NCBI GenBank assembly: GCA_963709175.1
Contig: CAVPVK010000011.1
Coordinates: 310,001 to 374,000, forward strand
Source: JANXQG01 sp963709175
Lineage (GTDB): Bacteria; Planctomycetota; Planctomycetia; Pirellulales; Thermoguttaceae
Reading direction: 5' to 3'
Length of the DNA: 64,000 nt
In this document: one piece after another, positions 1-9,082 of the stretch
Layout: every line of letters starts with the position of its first letter
Position numbering within the stretch: the stretch's first letter is position 1
Made by a program: the position numbers and the translations under genes
Notes under the pieces: generated by a model
Databases searched by the model: none
Seen by the model: the letters and a program-made list of their open reading frames with translations, nothing else
What the model was told of the DNA's origin: nothing

Positions 1-2514
1 GATGCCCTCCAGCCGCGTTTCCCGCTGTTCCTTGTCCCGCGCCCATTTCTCGTTCACCAGCGTTAGCCACGCTTCTTCCTTCCACGTCCTCAGCAGCCAT
101 TCCACCGCCGAGTGCAGACCCGGATCACGTTCCGTGCTGTACCACTCCCGCAATTTCAGCAGTCGAGACTCGCGTTCCTCGGACGGCACGTCCGCTTCCT
201 GGAACTCCCCCAAGGCGAGGAGTAACGCCCGGCGAATCGAGAGGTCCGGCTCGCTGTCGAGACGACGGACGACGACCCCTGCATCGGCGCCAAGCGGGGC
301 CAGGCGGTGAATCAAGTAGCTGCGAACCCGCGGATCGGGGCCGTGCTTCAAGAGCGGCCAAACCTTTTCCGGCCGGTTCATCTTCAACAAGGCGACGGCC
401 GCATTCGCCTGCCGCTTGGCGAAGACTTCCTTAGCTTCCTCGTCAGTGTCGGGCATCGGTTTCCCGACTTCGCCAAGCAGCCACGGCATTCCAGCTTCGC
501 CAAGCTCCGTGAGTTTCGGGTAAATAACCGCGAACTGCTTGTCGTCGGCATCCATTAGCAAATCAGCCAACACCTCGGGACGTTCGGCGGCGTAGTCGGC
601 CAGGATGCCCGTCGCCAACGACCGCTGCAGGTCGCCACGCGTGCGGTCGTGGAAGACCGCCTGAAGTCCAGGCAGGAGCGACTGCCGGACGGGCCTTAGG
701 GCTTTCACCCAGGTGGCAGCCAACAGCGGATTCTCGGCCACCAGCGCTTCCGCCGCCAACTTGCCGGCATCGGTCCAGCGGGGAGATGCCGGGTCAAACG
801 CTGCCAAGGCGCAGAGGGCACGAAGGCGGCGATCCCTAGCCGACGCCGAGACTTCGGCGGCCAGCCACATTTCCGTCACTAGCTTGTCGCGGTACGGCAT
901 TAGCGCCTCACGGATCACGAGCAATTCCGCCGGCTCGGCGGTGAGCAGCCGGTCGGCCAGGTACGCCACCTGCCCTTCGTCTTCCGCAACCAGCGCCAGG
1001 CTCAGCCGCAACCGTTCCTTCTCGTCCAGTTCAGGCTGCTGGAGGTGCTGACGGAGTTGCGGCACGATCTCCGCGCGGAACGGCGCCAGGTTCGCGATCA
1101 AGATGGGCACTTGGGAAATCTCCACCCTGCGCAAAGCATCGACCTGTGCCAAGGCGCGTTCCCGCTGCGCATGAACGACTCTCACGTAGCCGACCGTGCT
1201 AACCGCGGCGACTAACGCCAGGAGCAACACGGCCGCCGCCGACAGCCCCGCCACGACCGGGTTCCGCCGGCACCAGCGCCAGGCATGTTCCCATCGCCCC
1301 ACCGGCCGGGCCAGGATCGGACGGCCGGCGAGACAACGCCGCAGATCGTCGGCCAATGCCTGCGCGGTCGCATAGCGTCGCGGGACCGATTTCTCCAGGC
1401 ACTTCAGCGCGATCGTCTCCAAATTGCGCGGGACGGCCGCGTTGAGTTGCCGCAATGGCACTGGTTCACGCTCGATGACCTGCTGCAGGGTTTCGATCGA
1501 CGTGGCCGCTTGAAAAGGCGGGCGGCCCGTGAGCGTCGCATAGAGCACCGCGCCCAGGGCATAGATATCAGCCGCGGGACCTATGGCCTTGATCTGCCCG
1601 GCCGCCTGCTCGGGCGGCATGTAGCTGGGCGTGCCCATGACCTGCCCCGTGTCCGTCAAGTCGCTGCCGCCGTCGACCCGCTTGGCCAAGCCGAAATCGG
1701 TCACCCGCGGGCGGCCCTCGCCATCGATAAGGATGTTCGACGGCTTTAGATCGCGATGGATCACGCCCTGACGATGGGCATATTCCACGCCTCCGGCCAC
1801 CGTCGCGACCAGTTCCGCCGCTTCTTTGGGCGGCAACGGCCCCTCGGCCAACCGAGCGGCCAGGCTCGGACCATCGACGTAGCCCATCGAAAAGTAGTGT
1901 TGTCCCTCGTGTTCGCCAACCTCGAATACCGGTACGATGTTCGGATGATCGAGCAGGGCGGCTGCCTCGGCCTCGGCATGAAACCGATCGTGATCGGCCT
2001 GCGTGGCAAGTTGTCCGGCGAGAATCATCTTCACCGCAACCAGGCGGTTGAGGGAAACCTGACGGGCCTTGTAAACCACGCCCATGCCGCCGCGGGAGAT
2101 CTCTGCCAGCAATTCATAGTCGCCAAGGTAGTGGATCCGAGGAAGTTGACCGTCGGGAGTCTGAATCGCGGACGGGGCGAACGGGAGCGTCGCTCTGGTA
2201 TCAGTCGCTGAAACTGGCTGGGGCGGCTGGGTGAACAGGTTCGCGAAGCGATCGAATTCCAGCGCCGGATACTGTGCCCGGTAGTCCTCCAGCGTCGGGC
2301 TTTCCCCAAGCTGGCGGCAATAGTCGAGATCGAGGAGCAGCAGTTCGCGAAGCAGGTCAGAACGTTCGGCGGTGGGGAACTGCGTCAGAAAGTCGTCGAT
2401 TCTCGGGCGCGGACCGGCCCTCCAAGCGGCCTCGAACTGATCACATACACGATCGACCCGCTGAACCTGCGACAACGGGGCTGAGAACCCTTCATCGTGC
2501 GGTTGTGGTTCCAT
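1..2514 (-). CDS. Membrane Ser/Thr protein kinase with C-terminal HEAT-like region (partial, runs off left edge)
   Basis: The frame is open from an ATG at 2514 to the window edge, so the C-terminus is missing; about 838 residues are visible. A Hanks-type kinase domain follows about 130 N-terminal residues. It has a glycine loop (SRGGMGVVYKA, near residue 140), the ATP-binding lysine in AVKMIL (near 160), the catalytic loop HRDLKPSN (near 251), DFGLAK (near 273) and GTPSYMPPEQ. One transmembrane helix (about 420-440) follows. After it comes an alpha-helical, alanine/leucine-rich segment with repeated PQLRQHL- and LLPGLQAVF-like units that resemble HEAT repeats. The kinase would face the cytoplasm with the repeat region outside, as in many planctomycete kinases. 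The substrate is unknown. The frame holds from start to edge with no visible indel, unlike several other accessory genes here. Confidence 0.9.
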   Translation of the reverse strand, partial: MEPQPHDEGFSAPLSQVQRVDRVCDQFEAAWRAGPRPRIDDFLTQFPTAERSDLLRELLLLDLDYCRQLGESPTLEDYRAQYPALEFDRFANLFTQPPQPVSATDTRATLPFAPSAIQTPDGQLPRIHYLGDYELLAEISRGGMGVVYKARQVSLNRLVAVKMILAGQLATQADHDRFHAEAEAAALLDHPNIVPVFEVGEHEGQHYFSMGYVDGPSLAARLAEGPLPPKEAAELVATVAGGVEYAHRQGVIHRDLKPSNILIDGEGRPRVTDFGLAKRVDGGSDLTDTGQVMGTPSYMPPEQAAGQIKAIGPAADIYALGAVLYATLTGRPPFQAATSIETLQQVIEREPVPLRQLNAAVPRNLETIALKCLEKSVPRRYATAQALADDLRRCLAGRPILARPVGRWEHAWRWCRRNPVVAGLSAAAVLLLALVAAVSTVGYVRVVHAQRERALAQVDALRRVEISQVPILIANLAPFRAEIVPQLRQHLQQPELDEKERLRLSLALVAEDEGQVAYLADRLLTAEPAELLVIREALMPYRDKLVTEMWLAAEVSASARDRRLRALCALAAFDPASPRWTDAGKLAAEALVAENPLLAATWVKALRPVRQSLLPGLQAVFHDRTRGDLQRSLATGILADYAAERPEVLADLLMDADDKQFAVIYPKLTELGEAGMPWLLGEVGKPMPDTDEEAKEVFAKRQANAAVALLKMNRPEKVWPLLKHGPDPRVRSYLIHRLAPLGADAGVVVRRLDSEPDLSIRRALLLALGEFQEADVPSEERESRLLKLREWYSTERDPGLHSAVEWLLRTWKEEAWLTLVNEKWARDKEQRETRLEGI

Positions 2515-2799
2515 GGCGACCTAATAATATTCCGAGGGCGGGTGGGGGGAAAGAACCTGGTAAATCCGTTTGTTGCTCGGGTCCTATGGTATTCTCGCCG
2601 CCCGGGCTTAAATGCCGACAAAACTGGAGTCCTCCGTTTACAAGGGAGGGGACATTCCGGACATTACTGAGCCGTTGAGCCTTCGAGGGCCGGGCGGAAG
2701 ACGCCGCGAGGGCTTCGCGCAGCCTCTTCGGGATGGAGTGTGCGACTTCGTCGAATTCGCTCGGGCGTGGCAAACACCGCGATGCGCGGGCGGCTGGGG
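2515..2799. other. Intergenic spacer between kinase and sulfotransferase
   Basis: I see no convincing gene here. A short inverted repeat, CCTCC and GGAGG, lies at about 2630-2648. An eight-base C run just inside 2800-2812 marks the end of the sulfotransferase frame. A minus-strand ORF (2492-2815) has an open frame but overlaps the kinase start and looks like readthrough of spacer. Confidence 0.5.
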
Positions 2800-4034
2800 T
2801 CAACGCCCCCCCCATCGAAGCCCCGAAACGTCAGCCGCTGAGAGACCGAATTCCTCCAGCGAGTAATAGTGCTTCGCCTGCTTTTGCGGGGCGTTCTCGA
2901 CCAGCCATCGCTTCATTGCGGCTTCGTGGGCGGGCTGGAAGTCGAGGCCTAACTTCTCGTAAACGGCCCGCACGGCCGCGACGGGGTCTTTGACGAGGTC
3001 CGAATACTCGACGTCGATGAACTGATTGGCTGGCGTGCAAGCCCGCGCGCGGGCGTAGGACGCCGACGCCTGCTGGAACCAGTCGAGCATCAGGCGGCCA
3101 AGTTCTCGGGGACGCGTTACGCGAGAGAAATAGGAATGCGCGACTGCCAACAGGCTGGCAACCGAGGCGATCGCCTCGGCCGGTTCGCGAAGGGTGCGTA
3201 TGATGCGGGCCGAAGGAAAGACGCTCAGCAAGCTGTCCAGATACAGGCAATGGACCGGGCTCTTGCTTACCCAGCGCCGCCGGGGGAAGTGGTAGGCGAG
3301 GATTTGCACCTGGCAGCGGTATTGCCGATAGCTTTCCAGGATCGTCCCGGCATCGAGCCCGCGCAGCCATCGCATGTAGCTGGGGATATAGCCGTTGAAG
3401 AGGAAGCCTTCGTGCACAAGCGAATTATTCCGCAAGGCCGAGCATTCGTCCGGGCTGAGGGGATCGAAGTGATGGATCCGCGGAAAATGCGCCAGCAGCC
3501 AGGCGAAAGGACGCGCCTTGGCGATCAATTCCGGGGCCCGCTTGTCCGATGGCGAAATAGCCGGCATCGGCGGCGGCACGGGCTGCAGAAATTCCCACAG
3601 CGCCGGGCGCGGGCCGCGTCGTCCAAGGCCAGCAGGCGATGCAGCAACGTCGTTCCCGTGCGGGCAAAACCCGCGACAAACAGGGGCTGCTCCACACGAC
3701 TCTGCAGTATCTCCGGGTACTCCGCCAGGCAGCGGTCGATAAGGAGCCTATTCGCCAAGGCGAGAACCAGGACTTCCCGGGCCATGTAGCGGCCCACCGT
3801 CGTGAGGTCCGCTTCTTCTTCGAGCGAACGCAACAGCCGTTCGAGCCGCGACTGCAAGGCCGGGTCCTCGTCGCGCCGAAGTCCGCTGCGTCGTTCAGCG
3901 GCGGCCCACAGGGAGTCGGCCGAAAGGGAGACGATCGCGTGCCCGCTGACCGATTGGGCGACGCTTCCGATCCCGTTGGCCGCTTGAAACAGCCACGGGA
4001 TTCGAACGCTCTTGTAAGTGGACTTGATCTTCAT
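2800..4034 (-). pseudogene. Sulfotransferase family protein, frameshifted
   Basis: Two overlapping frames make one protein of about 410 residues. The N-terminal part (ATG at 4034) ends in the PAPS-binding loop FVAGFARTGTTLLHRLL. The C-terminal part carries LWEFLQPVPPP, the 3'-phosphate motif RIIRTLREPAEAI and HYYSLEEFGL. The frame changes near 3611 in a GC-rich stretch and is repaired by adding one base. The family moves sulfate from PAPS to hydroxyl or amino groups of glycans or small molecules; I cannot name the acceptor. Next come two fucosidase genes on the same strand, so a link to sulfated fucose glycans is possible but only inferred. The extreme C-terminus runs into a C/G homopolymer and may also be altered. 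Whether the indel is genuine or a sequence error cannot be decided here. Confidence 0.8.
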
Positions 4035-4141
4035 TGCATTTGTGCGGCCCAGCTAACCGCCGGAACTCCAACATCTTCGAGCAGCGCCTCGTGCACCCCA
4101 CGTTGCCCGTTATTGGGGCGCTGCGTAATGTAGGTAAGGGA

Positions 4142-4222
4142 AAGATGGAGAAAGACTCTCACCCTGCCCTCTCCCAATGGGCAAGGGGACGAGGAGGGCC
4201 TCTCCCTTACACCGCGCTCTTC
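4142..4222. repeat. CT/GA-rich interspersed repeat
   Basis: This is low-complexity sequence of the CCTGCCCTCTCCCAATGGG type, with a purine-rich centre. Its right part (4200-4218) matches 18 of 19 positions with the reverse complement of 15231-15248, which lies inside the extra segment of coaE. It sits downstream of the fucosidase operon and upstream of the sulfotransferase. Two copies suggest a dispersed repeat family, but the window is too small to prove it. Confidence 0.45.
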
Positions 4223-4278
4223 GGCGACCATCCCGATGGAGCCCGCGAGGAGATGGCAGCTAGCTGTTCATTGACAAC

Positions 4279-5949
4279 TTACTTTTTATCGGTCAGCTCG
4301 ATCTCCGAGATGGTCGGGCCTTCGTTGGCCTGGAGGATGTTCAAACGCACTCGCCGGGTTTCGACAAGCGGAAAGTCCTTGGAGAACGTCCCCAGCGTCG
4401 TGCCGCTGAAGATCGTTTTCCAGCGGCCATCGTTCCAGGATTGGAACTCGAACTTCTCGACGCGCTGGCCGTACTCTTCCTGGATCCGCACCCCGCATAA
4501 TTTCCGCGGCTTGGCGAATTCGGCGGCGATCCAGGCGCGATGAGTACCCGCGTCGGTTGCCCAGCGGGTGCCGGGATCCTGATCGAAAGCCATCTGCGGG
4601 CCAAAATCGTCAACCATTTTCTGATAGACATTCGAGGCCGTAGCCCGCACAGTCGTTGCCGGCAGCACGCGAACGGCCGGGATGTCGGCGGCCGGGCCGT
4701 CGAGTTCGAGCTTGACGATGGTGTCGATTTCCTGCCTGCCCCACTTGGGCACGCGGAGGGAAAGACCCGCGCCGTCCTGTGTCACTTCGACCGTGCCGCC
4801 GGTCAAGAGATGGCTTCGCAGGACCCGCTTCGGCAAGGGCGGCAAGACCAGCGGGTCAGCGTTCCAATGGAGGATGTGCAGATAGACGACGTTGCCTTGC
4901 CAGGTCGATGCCAGGTTGCGGTTGGGCCGGTAAGGGCCGCCGCGGGTGCCGTAGAGGCTCTCTCCGAATTTGTGCAGCCAATCGCCCATCTCCCGCAGCC
5001 GCGCGACCTGCCGGGGCTCCATTAGGCCTTCCGGGGTGGGACCGACGTTGAAGAGCAGATTGCCGTCGCCACCGGCGCACAGCACCAGCGTTTGCAGGCA
5101 CTGCTTGAGCGGCTTCATCGCGTCGTTCGGCTTCCAGGCCCACTGGTTGCAAATCGTCATGCACGTCTCCCAGGGACGATCCACCTGGAAGCCGCCGATC
5201 GTCTGCTCGGGCGTGTCGTAGTCGCCCGCCGCCCCGCTGCGGTTGTTGACGAGGATGTCGGGCTGCAGCGATCGAGCGTAGTCGATCACGGCCTGGCCTC
5301 GTGCGGCGTCGAAGCATTGCGGCACGTCGAACCAGATCGTTTCCAGAGGACCGTAGTTGGTGATCAGTTCGCCAATCTGCTTCTTGAGATATGCCGTATA
5401 GCCTTCGAGGTCGGCCGTGGGTTTTCGCGTGCTGCCGCCGGGGCTGCCCATGGGGTGCAGAGGATGATGCCAATCGGTGACCGAGTAGTAGGTGCCGAAG
5501 GCGATGCCTTGCCGCTTGCAGGCCGCGGCGAGTTCCATGACCACGTCGCGGTGGAAGGGCGAATTCATGATGTTGAAATCGGTCTGCTTCGTGTCCCAAA
5601 GGCAGAAACCGTCGTGATGCTTCGTAGTGAGCACGATGTACTTCATTCCTGCCTCTTTGGCCGTACGGACCCAGGCATCCGCGTCGAACTTGACGGGATT
5701 GAAATGCTTGTAAAGGTTGTCGTATTCTTCGATGGGAATTTGCGCGCCGCGGGACCAGCCGATTTCCGTTCCCTTGATGCTGACGGGCCCCCAATGGATG
5801 AACATGCCGAAGCGAGCCGCCCGCCACTGGGCCAGGCGCGCCGCGTGGGATGAAGGCCCGGTCGCCTCGGCGGCGGGGACCGCTGCCAGCGGGCCGGCGG
5901 CCAACAGAAGCGCCAGATGAAGAGCGATACGAAAACCTTGTCGTGTCAT
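4279..5949 (-). CDS. Secreted alpha-L-fucosidase, GH29, with C-terminal F5/8-type (discoidin) domain
   Basis: 556 residues with a signal peptide (about 1-27). The GH29 barrel begins with RFGMFIHWGPVS (near 48) and contains TKHHDGFCLW (near 110) and TIWFDVPQ (near 205), where the Asp of WFD fits the family nucleophile. The final 130 or so residues (NVYQKMVDDFGPQMAFDQD to the end) look like a discoidin/F5-8C carbohydrate-binding domain. GH29 enzymes hydrolyse terminal alpha-L-fucose with retention of configuration. The product probably acts in the periplasm or at the cell surface. A paralogous gene lies 31 bases upstream on the same strand, so the two are probably co-transcribed. The general acid cannot be placed with confidence by eye. 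Confidence 0.93.
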   Translation of the reverse strand: MTRQGFRIALHLALLLAAGPLAAVPAAEATGPSSHAARLAQWRAARFGMFIHWGPVSIKGTEIGWSRGAQIPIEEYDNLYKHFNPVKFDADAWVRTAKEAGMKYIVLTTKHHDGFCLWDTKQTDFNIMNSPFHRDVVMELAAACKRQGIAFGTYYSVTDWHHPLHPMGSPGGSTRKPTADLEGYTAYLKKQIGELITNYGPLETIWFDVPQCFDAARGQAVIDYARSLQPDILVNNRSGAAGDYDTPEQTIGGFQVDRPWETCMTICNQWAWKPNDAMKPLKQCLQTLVLCAGGDGNLLFNVGPTPEGLMEPRQVARLREMGDWLHKFGESLYGTRGGPYRPNRNLASTWQGNVVYLHILHWNADPLVLPPLPKRVLRSHLLTGGTVEVTQDGAGLSLRVPKWGRQEIDTIVKLELDGPAADIPAVRVLPATTVRATASNVYQKMVDDFGPQMAFDQDPGTRWATDAGTHRAWIAAEFAKPRKLCGVRIQEEYGQRVEKFEFQSWNDGRWKTIFSGTTLGTFSKDFPLVETRRVRLNILQANEGPTISEIELTDKK

Positions 5950-5980
5950 GGCTTGTGCCTTTCGCGTTTGAATAAGGGCG

Positions 5981-7327
5981 TTACTTCTTGGGTGGTATTC
6001 CGTCGGCCGAGCGATCCAGTTCCAGGGCGATCACCGTATCGATCTCCCGCCGGTCGGCGGCGGCCATTGCGACCTCTAAAGTGTCAGCGGTCTGCCTGAC
6101 CGACACAGTCCCTCCAGTCAGCGCGACACTGCGGACAACCTTCGCTGGCAGGGCCGGCAAGGTCAGCGTCTCGCCGGGCCAACGCTGAACGTGCAGGTAG
6201 ACGGTTTGGCCGCGATGGGTCGAGACACCGAACGTGCCGGGCTCAAATGGTCCTCCCCGCGTGCCGTAGATGCTCTCGCCACACTTGGCCAGCCAATCGC
6301 CGATCTCCTTGAGACGGCCGGACTGCTCAGCGGCGATTTCGCCGTCGGGCATGGGGCCGACGTTCAAGAGCAGATTTCCATCGCCGCCGGCGCAGCGGAG
6401 GAGCATGTTCATGCACTCCGCCAGCGACTTCACACCGTCGGCGTGGCCCCCCCAGGCCCATTGGCCGCGGCGAGAGATCGTCATGCACGATTCCCATGCG
6501 TGCCGGCAGTCGAAGCCGCCGATCGCCTGCTCGGGAGTGTAGTAGTCGGCCCAAGGTCCGACGCTCTCCGGGTGATCCACACCGGCATGGCCCAGCGGCC
6601 CCGCGTCGGTGCGGCCGGCGTCCAGGCGATTGTTGATGATGATGTGCGGCTGGAGCCTGCGGACCAGGGCGTAGGTTTTCTCCTGGTCCCAGGGCGCGGA
6701 ACGTCCATCGTAGTCGAACCAGAGAACGTCGATTTGGCCGTAATGGCTTAGCAATTCCGTCAGCTCTGCCTGCATTCGCGCGACGAATTCGGCGTTTTTC
6801 GCGTTGCGGCAATCGCCGTCGCGCCAATCCATGGGCGAGTAATACCAGCCGATCCCCATTCCCGCCTCGTGGGCGGCCTTGGCAAGTTCGCCGCAGACGT
6901 CGCGTTTCCACGGCGTGTGCATGATGTTGTAGGCGTCGACCTTGGAGTCCCAGAGCAGGAATCCGTCGCAGTGCTTGGCGGTTAGCACCAGATATTTCAT
7001 GCCCGCCGCCTTGGCGACGGCCACCCATTTGCGGGCGTCGAATTTCGTGGGGTTGAAGCGCTCGTAGAGCCGGTCGTAGACGGCCACGGACGTCGGTCCG
7101 TTGTTCGGGCATTGCGGATTCGAGTTGGCACGGGACCAGCTAATTTCCTGTTCGGTGAGGCTGACCGGCCCCCAGTGGATGAACATGCCAAAGCGGTTCG
7201 CCCGCCAGCGCTCAAGGGATTGAGGGTCGGCTTTACTGGACTGCGCGGCATGCGCGACCCCAGCCGCGGCGAGGGATGTGATTGCCAGCAGAATGGCCAA
7301 ACCAGCGCCATTGCAGATCGATCTCAT
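5981..7327 (-). CDS. Secreted alpha-L-fucosidase, GH29 (paralogue without discoidin domain)
   Basis: 448 residues from the ATG at 7327, which places a clean signal peptide (about 1-27) at the N-terminus; an upstream ATG at 7375 would add 16 unlikely residues. Family landmarks are RFGMFIHWGPVSLTE, TAKHCDGFLLWDS and IDVLWFDYDG, with the WFD aspartate as probable nucleophile. The sequence after the barrel is short and ends in a beta-rich domain (LALELDRS near the end). Compared with the downstream copy it lacks the F5/8C module and carries an insert, SNPQCPNNGPTS, near the first active-site loop. The pair is probably an operon for cleaving fucose from two different linkages or polymer contexts, which is an inference. 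Confidence 0.92.
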   Translation of the reverse strand: MRSICNGAGLAILLAITSLAAAGVAHAAQSSKADPQSLERWRANRFGMFIHWGPVSLTEQEISWSRANSNPQCPNNGPTSVAVYDRLYERFNPTKFDARKWVAVAKAAGMKYLVLTAKHCDGFLLWDSKVDAYNIMHTPWKRDVCGELAKAAHEAGMGIGWYYSPMDWRDGDCRNAKNAEFVARMQAELTELLSHYGQIDVLWFDYDGRSAPWDQEKTYALVRRLQPHIIINNRLDAGRTDAGPLGHAGVDHPESVGPWADYYTPEQAIGGFDCRHAWESCMTISRRGQWAWGGHADGVKSLAECMNMLLRCAGGDGNLLLNVGPMPDGEIAAEQSGRLKEIGDWLAKCGESIYGTRGGPFEPGTFGVSTHRGQTVYLHVQRWPGETLTLPALPAKVVRSVALTGGTVSVRQTADTLEVAMAAADRREIDTVIALELDRSADGIPPKK

Positions 7328-7417
7328 GGGACGGGCCCTTCTTGCCAATAGCTTGCCATGCCAAGCCAATAGCATACCGCGCCGCCAGGGCGAATGCCAG
7401 CGTCTCGAGACGCAGCT

Positions 7418-9028
7418 TCACTCCGCGCCGATGTGGCTTCCCTTCTCGGCAACTGAGCGCTTCATCAGCAGTACCAGGGCAACAAGGGAAAGACTCGCGA
7501 CGGCGCAGACCCAGAAGACGTCGAAGTAGGCCAGCGAGGATGCCTGCTGCTGGCGGATGTTATCGAGCGATCCGAGCGTCATCTGCCGCGCCGCGGCCGC
7601 ATCGCCCGTCCGCTGCAGGAAGTATGCGTGTGTCTTCGCCGTAAAGCTGTTTACGTGGGGGTTCAACGGCCCAAGCCATTCACCCAGCCGGGCGAGATGG
7701 AACTGCTCGCGCCGTTCCTGGACGGTCTGGCTCACCGACGTGCCGAAACTGCCTCCCTCGTTGCGCAAGAGGGCGAGCAGTCCCACCGCCGCGCCGCGCA
7801 GTCGTTGCGGCGTGTAGAGAAAGGCAGCCACGTTGAGCGGCGCGAAAATCAGCGAAAGGCCGACGATCAACACCACCCGCGGCCACACGATTTGCCACGG
7901 GCTGATTTCCAGGTTCATCAGCGACATCCACCAACTGCCCGCCGCTACAAGCAACAGCCCTACTGAAATCAGCCCGCGGGCGTCAGTCCCGCGGCCAAGC
8001 AGGGTGCCAACCACGATCATCATTGCGATCGAGAAGAAACCAGCCGGCGACAGGACCAGTCCCGAATGAAAGGCGTCGTAGCCGAAGAGGGTCTGCAACA
8101 AGGCGGGCAGGGCCACAGTCGCGGCGTAGAGCACGGCGTAGGCGGAGAAGATGATCACGCAGCAGGCCGCGAAATTCCGCTCGCGGAGCACGCGGAAATT
8201 GACAACCGGGCTGGCAATTCGCAGCTCGCGGTAGACCAGGCTGCCGGCGGCCAATACCAGCACGATGGCGAGCGACTGCACCCGCCAGAACGGATCTCCC
8301 ATCCAGTCCCACTCCTGACCTTTGCTGAGAATCACCTCCCATGAGGCCATGGTCAGGGCGAGCAGTCCCAGCCCGATGCCGTCGAAGTTCAGCGGTCCCT
8401 TGCGCAGCTCGGCCCGCTGCCGCACGAGGTAGTCGGGATCGCGAAGCAGGGCGTGGCAGGCGAGAAAGCCGACAACACCCACAGGGAGGTTGATGTAGAA
8501 TATCCACCGCCAGTTGTAGGTATCGACGAGCCAGCCGCCCAGTGTCGGGCCGACAATCGGGCCCAGCAGGGCGGCCACGCCGAACATCGTCATGGCCGTG
8601 CCTTGCTTCTCGGGGGGAAAAGTATCGAGCAACACTCCCTGGCTGGAAGGCTGGAGGCCGCCGCCAGCCAGCCCTTGAAGCAAGCGGCAAAGCACCAACT
8701 GCGGAAGCGTCGCGGCCATGCCACATAGGCCCGACGCGATTGTGAAGACGGCGATCGAGAGGAGGAAATACCTGCGGCGGCCGAGCCGGGCGGAAAGCCA
8801 ACCGCTGATCGGCAGGACGAAGGCGTTGGCAGCCAGGTAGCTGGTGATGACCCATTCGCTGTCGATGACCGCCGCCGACAATCCCCCGGCGATATAACGC
8901 AGCGCCACGTTGGCCACCGTCGTGTCGACCACCTCCATGAACGTGGGGATGACCACGGCTACCGCCACCAGCCAATGATTGACCGCGGGGCGACTGGCTA
9001 TTTGGGGAGCGAGAGTCGCGGTGCTCAT
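7418..9028 (-). CDS. DHA2-family multidrug MFS transporter (EmrB/QacA type)
   Basis: 536 residues with about 14 hydrophobic segments. It starts with a cytoplasmic stretch and then VVIPTFMEVVDTTVANVAL, the DHA2 motif D1 region. Motif A appears as GWLSARLGRRRYF and motif C as LLGPIVGPTLGGWLV. Members export drugs or metabolites in exchange for protons. Its partner adaptor (HlyD/EmrA type) lies just upstream on the same strand with a 54-base gap, giving an emrA-emrB-like operon that would reach through the outer membrane with a TolC-type channel not seen in this window. The frame is intact although the adaptor is frameshifted. Confidence 0.92.
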   Translation of the reverse strand: MSTATLAPQIASRPAVNHWLVAVAVVIPTFMEVVDTTVANVALRYIAGGLSAAVIDSEWVITSYLAANAFVLPISGWLSARLGRRRYFLLSIAVFTIASGLCGMAATLPQLVLCRLLQGLAGGGLQPSSQGVLLDTFPPEKQGTAMTMFGVAALLGPIVGPTLGGWLVDTYNWRWIFYINLPVGVVGFLACHALLRDPDYLVRQRAELRKGPLNFDGIGLGLLALTMASWEVILSKGQEWDWMGDPFWRVQSLAIVLVLAAGSLVYRELRIASPVVNFRVLRERNFAACCVIIFSAYAVLYAATVALPALLQTLFGYDAFHSGLVLSPAGFFSIAMMIVVGTLLGRGTDARGLISVGLLLVAAGSWWMSLMNLEISPWQIVWPRVVLIVGLSLIFAPLNVAAFLYTPQRLRGAAVGLLALLRNEGGSFGTSVSQTVQERREQFHLARLGEWLGPLNPHVNSFTAKTHAYFLQRTGDAAAARQMTLGSLDNIRQQQASSLAYFDVFWVCAVASLSLVALVLLMKRSVAEKGSHIGAE

Positions 9029-9082
9029 AACGGCCTGGCGGTCGTGAAAAGGGATGGGAGCGGCATACCCGGCCCCGCGTTT

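Noticed and set aside
2492..2815. Minus-strand open frame between kinase and sulfotransferase
   Set aside because: It overlaps the kinase start, has no start signal and no recognised motif.
3985..4010. GTTCGAATCCC word resembling a tRNA T-arm (minus strand)
   Set aside because: It lies inside the sulfotransferase frame and no acceptor or anticodon arms can be drawn around it.
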